From assembly GCA_026400935.1 (NCBI GenBank), contig JAPLNX010000519.1:1-37771 (forward strand): DNA of 37,771 nucleotides. The letters are read 5' to 3'. Shown piece by piece: positions 32,792-37,771 of the stretch (the first letter of the stretch is position 1; each line of letters starts with the position of its first letter). The position numbers were made by a program, and so were the translations under genes. The notes under the pieces are model-generated. The model did no database searches. It was not told the DNA's origin and was given only the letters and a program-made list of their open reading frames with translations. The DNA is from Planctomycetia bacterium. Its GTDB lineage: Bacteria > Planctomycetota > Planctomycetia > Planctomycetales > Planctomycetaceae.

Positions 32792-35119
32792 ATGCGTCCG
32801 TGGATGAAGATGTTTGCTGTCGGCGGAATCGTCGGTGTGGGTTTGAGTGTCAGCCTTGCTGCGGATCAACCGACCGACCGTCGCCTTGGAGGCGCTCCGA
32901 GGAAGCCGGCAAAGATCGGCCAACTTCAGTTCTTCGGTCGACACGCGGCAAAACCAACTGACGGCGCGATGTTGCCAAACAGTCAAACACCTCAGCCGAC
33001 AGAATCGCCGTCTGACCTGCCGTCCGATTTGCCAATCAATGCGGAAATCGAGTCACTTCAGGCTGATGTCAGCGGTGTCCCAAAACGATACACGCGACAA
33101 AAAGCGGCTGCCGCTGAATTCAAAACGACAGCGTCGAAAGCTCCGCGCCGTAACTTGGAAGCGGAACTATTCGGTGATGATGAGCCAGCAACATCGAAGA
33201 TGACGATTTCGAACAGCAAGCCTGTCGCCAAGCCAGCCAAATCATTGAAGGTTCTGGCTGATTCCGACAATGTCGAACTGCTGTCCCCTCCCTACACAGA
33301 AGAAACATCAACTCCGAAGCCAGTGCCGACAACACGGCCTGCTCCTCGGAAAACGAAGCCATCAGCATCTGAGATGCTGCAAGCTGAACTGAACGACCGA
33401 ACGAGTTCGCCATCAAAGTCACAGCCGAACGTAGCTCCTGAAGGCGATGCGGCTATCGCGAGCGACGACGTGGTGATTGTGAATGACGATGTCAGTGATC
33501 CGGACGACAACAGTCAGGGTGTGGTCGAAGCAAACTTCAAACAATCTGATGCAAACAAATCTGCGATCAAGCAAGTTCGTGCGGAACAGAAAGCAGTATT
33601 ACCACTGACGAGAACTACCGAGCCAGTGACGTTGAATTCCGCAGTGCAATCGACACGACTAAATGTCGCCAACGATCGCTCAACCAAGTCCAGCCCGCCG
33701 ACATCAACTCGCAACATGCGTCCGGCAAGCACGTCGGATCGCGTCACGTCCAGCAGGCAAAACGGCACGCCGTCGGTCTCTGTCGAATGGGTCAAGCGGA
33801 GCGAGATCAATGTCGGTCAAGAATGCTTGTGCGATCTCGTCGTGAAGAACACCGGAAAGATTTCTGCTCGCGAAGTGGTGGTGGAAGCGTTCTTCCCGCC
33901 GAGCGTGCGCCTGACTCAAGCCACCCCACAACCATCTCAAGCCTCGGATCATTTGGAATGGTCAATCGCTGAACTGGCTGCTGGTGAAGAGCGAGCCATT
34001 CACATCACGATGATTCCCAGTCAACGAGGTGACTTAGCGACGACAGCCAATGTCCGCTTCACTGGGACGGCGGCCAGTGTTTTCAAAGTCGAAGAACCGC
34101 TTCTCAAAGTTGTGGTGCAAGCTCCGGCTGAAGTCAGTGTCGGTGACCCGCTCGTACAGAGTGTGACGGTGACAAATCCGGGAACGGGCGTTGCTCAGAA
34201 CGTGAAGATTCAAGTGAAAACGACAGCAGGATTGGAAAGTGTGCGTGCTGACGGAGTTGGTATGGAAATCGGCTCGCTCAGCCCTGGTGAGTCGCGCACA
34301 ATTCGGATGTCATTCAATGCGACGGCAGGTGGCGACCAAGTTTTGGGAATCATCGCCGTAGCTGATTCTGGTCTGAAACAAGCGGCAGAATCGCATGTGA
34401 ATGTCATTGCAGCAGCATTGAATGTGGGAATCGAAGGGCCGGCCCTGCGGTATGTCGGTCGTGATGCACGCTTCACGGTGACTGTGAAAAACGAGGGGAA
34501 GGCAGCCACAAATAACGTCCGTGTTGCTCATCGTATTCCGAACGGCTTCAAGTTTGTGAAGGCGGATAAAGGAGGAACCTTCGACGCGAATACAAGCACA
34601 GTCACTTGGTTCGTCGGGCATCTTGAGGCAGATCAAGCTGCACAGTTGAAACTGAACCTACAAGCGAGTGAGCTCGGGCAATTCGAGCATCGAATTACGG
34701 CGACCTCCGAGCACGGTTTGGTTGCAAAAGCGGGTACTGTCACCAACGTGGAGGGGTCTGCGGAGCTCGTCATGGAGATTCAAGACCTTGAAGACCCGGT
34801 CGAAGTTGGACAAGAGACGGCCTACGAAATTCGGATCAGTAACAACGGCTCGAAGACGGCTGAGAAAGTTGGTCTGACTTTTGAATTGCCGAGCGGCTTG
34901 GAATTGGTCAAAGTTCAATCGGCGACCGAGCATCTTTCAAAGAGCGGCCTGATTCTCTTCAATGACTTGGCGGAACTCGTTCCTGGTAAGACCGCGTTGT
35001 ATCGAATTCATGTGCGTGGCAAGTCGGAAGGAAACCAACGAGTTCGTGCTCGCCTGACGAGCGATTCGATCGACCAAGAACTGATTTCTGAAGAGGTCAC
35101 GAAGTTCTATGCAGAGTAA
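32792..35119 (+). CDS. secreted DUF11-repeat protein with long disordered N-terminal half
   Basis: The protein has 775 residues. ATG 32792 follows a very good AAGGAGG at 5 bases; an upstream frame from 32747 lacks one. Signal peptide MFAVGGIVGVGLSVSLAAD. Residues about 30-325 are low-complexity and Pro/Ser/Lys-rich, probably disordered. Residues about 328-775 contain four tandem Ig-like DUF11/CARDB-type repeats (LVVKNTGKISAREVVVEAF, VTVTNPGTGVAQNVKI, VTVKNEGKAATNNVRVAHRI, IRISNNGSKTAEKVGLTFEL). Such proteins are cell-surface or wall-associated in other bacteria, including the chlamydial OmcB type. A structural envelope role is plausible. Confidence 0.88.
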   Translation: MRPWMKMFAVGGIVGVGLSVSLAADQPTDRRLGGAPRKPAKIGQLQFFGRHAAKPTDGAMLPNSQTPQPTESPSDLPSDLPINAEIESLQADVSGVPKRYTRQKAAAAEFKTTASKAPRRNLEAELFGDDEPATSKMTISNSKPVAKPAKSLKVLADSDNVELLSPPYTEETSTPKPVPTTRPAPRKTKPSASEMLQAELNDRTSSPSKSQPNVAPEGDAAIASDDVVIVNDDVSDPDDNSQGVVEANFKQSDANKSAIKQVRAEQKAVLPLTRTTEPVTLNSAVQSTRLNVANDRSTKSSPPTSTRNMRPASTSDRVTSSRQNGTPSVSVEWVKRSEINVGQECLCDLVVKNTGKISAREVVVEAFFPPSVRLTQATPQPSQASDHLEWSIAELAAGEERAIHITMIPSQRGDLATTANVRFTGTAASVFKVEEPLLKVVVQAPAEVSVGDPLVQSVTVTNPGTGVAQNVKIQVKTTAGLESVRADGVGMEIGSLSPGESRTIRMSFNATAGGDQVLGIIAVADSGLKQAAESHVNVIAAALNVGIEGPALRYVGRDARFTVTVKNEGKAATNNVRVAHRIPNGFKFVKADKGGTFDANTSTVTWFVGHLEADQAAQLKLNLQASELGQFEHRITATSEHGLVAKAGTVTNVEGSAELVMEIQDLEDPVEVGQETAYEIRISNNGSKTAEKVGLTFELPSGLELVKVQSATEHLSKSGLILFNDLAELVPGKTALYRIHVRGKSEGNQRVRARLTSDSIDQELISEEVTKFYAE

Positions 35120-35151
35120 GGTTGGTTACGAATCAGCTTGCCCTCTTGAGT

Positions 35152-35200
35152 ACGACGCGCCAGCGAATGATCCGAATGCGACCATCCGCTGGCGCGTCGT
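35152..35200. repeat. intergenic palindromic element between DUF11 and RecQ-like genes
   Basis: ACGACGCGCCAGCG (35152-35165) and CGCTGGCGCGTCGT (35187-35200) are a perfect 14-base inverted repeat with a 21-base spacer. The design is like the in-frame elements. It might also terminate the DUF11 transcript, though no T-tract follows. Confidence 0.6.
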
Positions 35201-35247
35201 GCTAATGTCAGTTGCTTCGCGTCTCGAAATTTGTCACATATCGCCGC

Positions 35248-36834
35248 ATGGAACCGATTGACGCTTTACGACAGTTTTTTGGATATGAATCCTTCCGCGG
35301 CCAGCAAGAGACCATTATCCGCAGAGTGATGAGTGGTGGGCATTCGCTGGTCATTATGCCGACCGGTGGCGGGAAGTCGCTGTGTTATCAAATTCCGGCG
35401 CTGTTGTTTGATGCTGATCACGATGGCGAGGTCGATGCGGATCGAGAAAATCAGGCTGACGACGACGTCGCAGTCGATCTTGATTCCCGCGCACCAGCCT
35501 CAATCACGCTTGTTCTGTCGCCGCTGATCGCACTGATGAAAGATCAAGTCGATGCGTTGCGAGCACGCGGAATCAAAGCGACTTTTATCAATTCGTCACT
35601 GTCTCGCGAGGATCGAGAGCGTCGCTACGCAGACGTCGTGGCAGGCAAGTATCGGCTGCTGTATGTCACGCCGGAACGCTTTCGCAAACCAGACTTCGTG
35701 AATGCGATCAATCAGCGTCGCGTACGATTGCTGGCTGTTGATGAGGCTCATTGCATCAGTGAATGGGGTCACGATTTTCGGCCCGACTACACGCGACTGC
35801 ACGAGTTTCGCAAACTGATCGGCAATCCGACGACGATCGCTTGCACGGCAACAGCCACGCCGGAAGTCCAAGCTGACATCGTCCGTCAGCTTGGTCTTGG
35901 GCCTGACGAAATCAAGATTTTTCACGAAGGGATCGATCGTCCGAATCTGAGATTGATTGTGGAAGAGGTTTGGGGTGATGACGAAAAGCTCGAACACATT
36001 TTGTCAGTCAACAAGCGCCACCAAAATTCTCAGGGTAGTGGGATCGTTTACTTCACTTTGATTCGGACGCTCGAACGATTCAGTGAGCTGTTGCGCAAAC
36101 AGCGAGTGTCACATGTTTGCTATCACGGCGATCTTGAACGGAATCAGCGGCGGCAGATTCAAAACGAATTCATGCAAGGTCGTTGTCCGCTCGTTTTGGC
36201 GACTCCCGCGTTTGGCATGGGGATAGACAAGGAGGACATTCGCTTTGTGATTCACGCCGAAATCCCAGGCTCTATGGAATCGTGGTATCAAGAAATTGGT
36301 CGAGCGGGACGTGACAGTCTGCCGTCGGACTGTGTTCTACTTTACGAAGAGGCAGATCTCACGACGCAAATGGAGTTTATTCGGTGGAGCAATCCCGACG
36401 CAGAGTTCTACGAGCGGGTTTATGACTTGCTGCTGCACGAGCAAGAGAAAGTTGGTGCATTTGGACTCGAATGGCTGCGTGAAAAATTGCATGCCCGTCA
36501 GCGACACGATCATCGTTTGGAAACAACACTGGGAATGCTCGACCGCTACAGAGTTGTCGAAGGGGAATGGGATTTGGATTCGATGCGATTGGACGTGATC
36601 GCACCCCTTCCACCGCAGCTTTGCGATGCGGACCGACTCGCTGCGAAACTGCGTCGAGATCAACAAAAGCTGCTAGCGCTCGTGCAACTTATTCGGCACG
36701 ATGGCGATAAAAAGGAGTTTATTCACAATTACTTCGGGCTGGCTTACGAGTCTGGTCCTCAAGCAAGTGGCACTGCGGAGTTTGTCACGTTGACTCACGG
36801 CCAGTTGCTCGACGACGACCATGATTTTGAATGA
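35248..36834 (+). CDS. RecQ-like ATP-dependent DNA helicase lacking zinc cysteines and HRDC
   Basis: The protein has 528 residues from ATG 35248. SF2 helicase motifs: FRGQQETIIRR (motif 0), MPTGGGKSLCYQIP (Walker A Lys43), LVLSPLIALMKDQ, DEAHCISEWGHDFRPDY (165-181, with the RecQ aromatic loop), ACTATATP, ATPAFGMGIDKEDIRFVIH and WYQEIGRAGRD (346-356). It has an acidic insertion at about 55-82 (DADHDGEVDADRENQADDD). The part that aligns with the RecQ zinc-binding segment (FIHNYFGL, 491-498) has no cysteines, where typical members have four, and the protein ends soon after, without winged-helix RQC or HRDC domains. DNA unwinding in repair is expected but RQC-dependent activities are doubtful. 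Confidence 0.9.
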   Translation: MEPIDALRQFFGYESFRGQQETIIRRVMSGGHSLVIMPTGGGKSLCYQIPALLFDADHDGEVDADRENQADDDVAVDLDSRAPASITLVLSPLIALMKDQVDALRARGIKATFINSSLSREDRERRYADVVAGKYRLLYVTPERFRKPDFVNAINQRRVRLLAVDEAHCISEWGHDFRPDYTRLHEFRKLIGNPTTIACTATATPEVQADIVRQLGLGPDEIKIFHEGIDRPNLRLIVEEVWGDDEKLEHILSVNKRHQNSQGSGIVYFTLIRTLERFSELLRKQRVSHVCYHGDLERNQRRQIQNEFMQGRCPLVLATPAFGMGIDKEDIRFVIHAEIPGSMESWYQEIGRAGRDSLPSDCVLLYEEADLTTQMEFIRWSNPDAEFYERVYDLLLHEQEKVGAFGLEWLREKLHARQRHDHRLETTLGMLDRYRVVEGEWDLDSMRLDVIAPLPPQLCDADRLAAKLRRDQQKLLALVQLIRHDGDKKEFIHNYFGLAYESGPQASGTAEFVTLTHGQLLDDDHDFE

Positions 36835-36981
36835 CATGGTCCGATACAGATATGCTCGGTTCCGCTGGGGAAATCTCTGGAGAGTCCTGGTGAATTGCAG
36901 ATGATTTGAGGCTTGATGCCTTTTCGCCACATGTCGGCAGACTGTGAATACTCTGTTTGATCCGGTCTATATCGAGGGCAC

Positions 36982-37015
36982 ACTGAGCCGAACTCTCATT
37001 TTTTAGTCGCTCAGT
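36982..37015 (+). terminator. possible terminator after the RecQ-like gene
   Basis: ACTGAGC and GCTCAGT form a perfect 7-base stem with a 20-base loop, followed by TTT. It lies 148 bases after the RecQ-like stop. The loop is long, so this is weak. Confidence 0.25.
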
Positions 37016-37101
37016 TTTGACGAGTTCCACACGTGACCTAGGTTGAGAAAGCAAGGCGTTTCATCCATTGCCTTGGTTCAATTCGACTCTGGGAACGTAT
37101 C

Positions 37102-37512
37102 ATGATTGCTACTACTCGCGACACGCAAAAGAAATCACTCGACAAGATCAGTGGGCAACTTGTGTTTCTGAACGTCTCATTAATGGCGTTCGAACGAAAC
37201 CAAGGGGGCCGCTCTTTGTGGAATCAAGTGCATCGCTGCGTGCAAACGATTCGAGCGACTTGCGAGCAGGCCAACTTGGCTGATTTGAAGCAATTGGCGA
37301 GCGACCTCGAAGACTTGGTTCGGCTTATTGGTGACGGCATTGTGGAGTCATCCACCAAGAATCTAGCTCTCGTTCGCAGTTGTACTGAAGTCTTTGAGTG
37401 CGGAGTTGATTCAGTTCGGATTGGCGTCCCGATCTCGTATGAGTTTGAAGAAGTCAGATTTGAATTGCATCAAACGCTCATCGAATCATCGCTCAGTGCC
37501 GCTAGTTGCTGA
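37102..37512 (+). CDS. HPt-like small protein without the phosphoacceptor histidine
   Basis: The protein has 136 residues from ATG 37102; no strong ribosome site. Residues about 35-105 read like a CheA-type HPt four-helix bundle: LWNQVHRCVQTIRATCEQ, then LKQLASDLEDLVRLIGDG. In HPt domains the motif is HTIKG; here the aligned residues are QTIRA, so Gln48 replaces the phosphorylated His, with a His four residues earlier (His44). No signal peptide is present. It may be a non-phosphorylatable docking domain, or a chance likeness. The product is otherwise unknown. Confidence 0.6.
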   Translation: MIATTRDTQKKSLDKISGQLVFLNVSLMAFERNQGGRSLWNQVHRCVQTIRATCEQANLADLKQLASDLEDLVRLIGDGIVESSTKNLALVRSCTEVFECGVDSVRIGVPISYEFEEVRFELHQTLIESSLSAASC

Positions 37513-37560
37513 AGAGCGTAGTCGAATTGATTCACGGCGAAGTTGGTGTTTTTTCACACA

Positions 37561-37578
37561 GATCGCATAACTGCGATC
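37561..37578 (+). terminator. small hairpin after the HPt-like gene
   Basis: GATCGCA and TGCGATC form a perfect 7-base stem with a 4-base loop, 48 bases past the stop codon. No T-tract follows, so assignment as a terminator is weak. Confidence 0.25.
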
Positions 37579-37732
37579 GTTCGCGTTCTCACGGCACTAC
37601 TGACATAGCGTTTGTGCGAACGCGCATGCTTGCGGTTAACCCCATTTTCCGCACCCTTGTAAAATAGCATAGAGAACAGACTGGCGCTATCCGCCAGCGG
37701 TCGCTAAACATCGCGTATGGACGGGACTTGGT

Positions 37733-37771
37733 ATGGAAATCACTCCGACGTCGAAGGCGCGGCGATGGGGA
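37733..37771 (+). CDS. possible 5' end of a further gene, cut by the window
   Basis: An ATG at 37733 opens a frame (MEITPTSKARRWG) that runs to the end. A different frame from ATG 37717 is open as well. No clear ribosome site distinguishes them, so this is only a guess that a gene begins here. Confidence 0.15.
   Translation, partial: MEITPTSKARRWG

Noticed and set aside
32552-32986. N-terminal extension of the release-factor-like frame
   Set aside because: It would overlap the divergent promoter region and the start of the DUF11 gene, is Arg/Ser-rich without pattern, and the ATG at 32551 begins right before conserved sequence.

Overview
The window looks like a chromosomal segment of a planctomycete (Planctomycetota). 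Reasons: two DUF1501 + PSCyt1/DUF1549/DUF1553 gene pairs, DUF6797/ThuA/LamG/multi-haem giant proteins, an ECF sigma gene of the planctomycete type, a PmoA-like DUF6807 protein, and many secreted SGNH, sialate-esterase and ceramidase-like hydrolases. No rRNA, tRNA, CRISPR array, transposase or phage gene was seen.

Layout. (1) Positions 152-21274, minus strand: ten consecutive genes with two 4-base ATGA overlaps, one 11-base overlap and otherwise gaps of about 50-125 bases, so very probably one operon of about 21 kb. In transcription order: sialate O-acetylesterase-like, DUF4838 protein, DUF6807/PmoA-like with TPR, PSCyt1-DUF1549-DUF1553, DUF1501, ceramidase-like, SGNH hydrolase, second PSCyt1-DUF1549-LamG-DUF1553, second DUF1501, and a glycoside hydrolase with a toroid domain nested inside it. 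Nearly all have export signals. I infer an envelope or extracytoplasmic system for breaking down a complex, esterified glycan or glycolipid, with cytochrome-like partners. The substrate cannot be read from sequence. (2) 21460-22129, plus: a truncated ECF sigma gene fused to the tail of an unrelated membrane protein. (3) 22259-31926, plus: a GntR/FCD regulator with an operator overlapping its own promoter, a 2304-residue secreted protein (two ThuA, LamG, DUF6797, propeller, PA14-like, five CXXCH motifs), a DUF1028 Ntn-hydrolase-like protein and an SGNH hydrolase. (4) 32042-37771: a release-factor-like protein, a secreted DUF11-repeat protein, a zinc-less RecQ-like helicase, a degenerate HPt-like protein and perhaps the start of a further gene.

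The most unusual signal is a set of short palindromic elements (two inverted arms of 16-27 bases around a 13-25 base spacer, about 50-70 bases in total; one longer variant). At least seven lie inside coding regions, in frame and without stop codons, in three different genes. Others lie between genes. They resemble in design, but not in sequence, the Rickettsia palindromic elements that insert peptides into proteins. The second unusual feature is a cyclase-like toroid domain with a CXXCH motif placed in the middle of a glycoside hydrolase catalytic domain.
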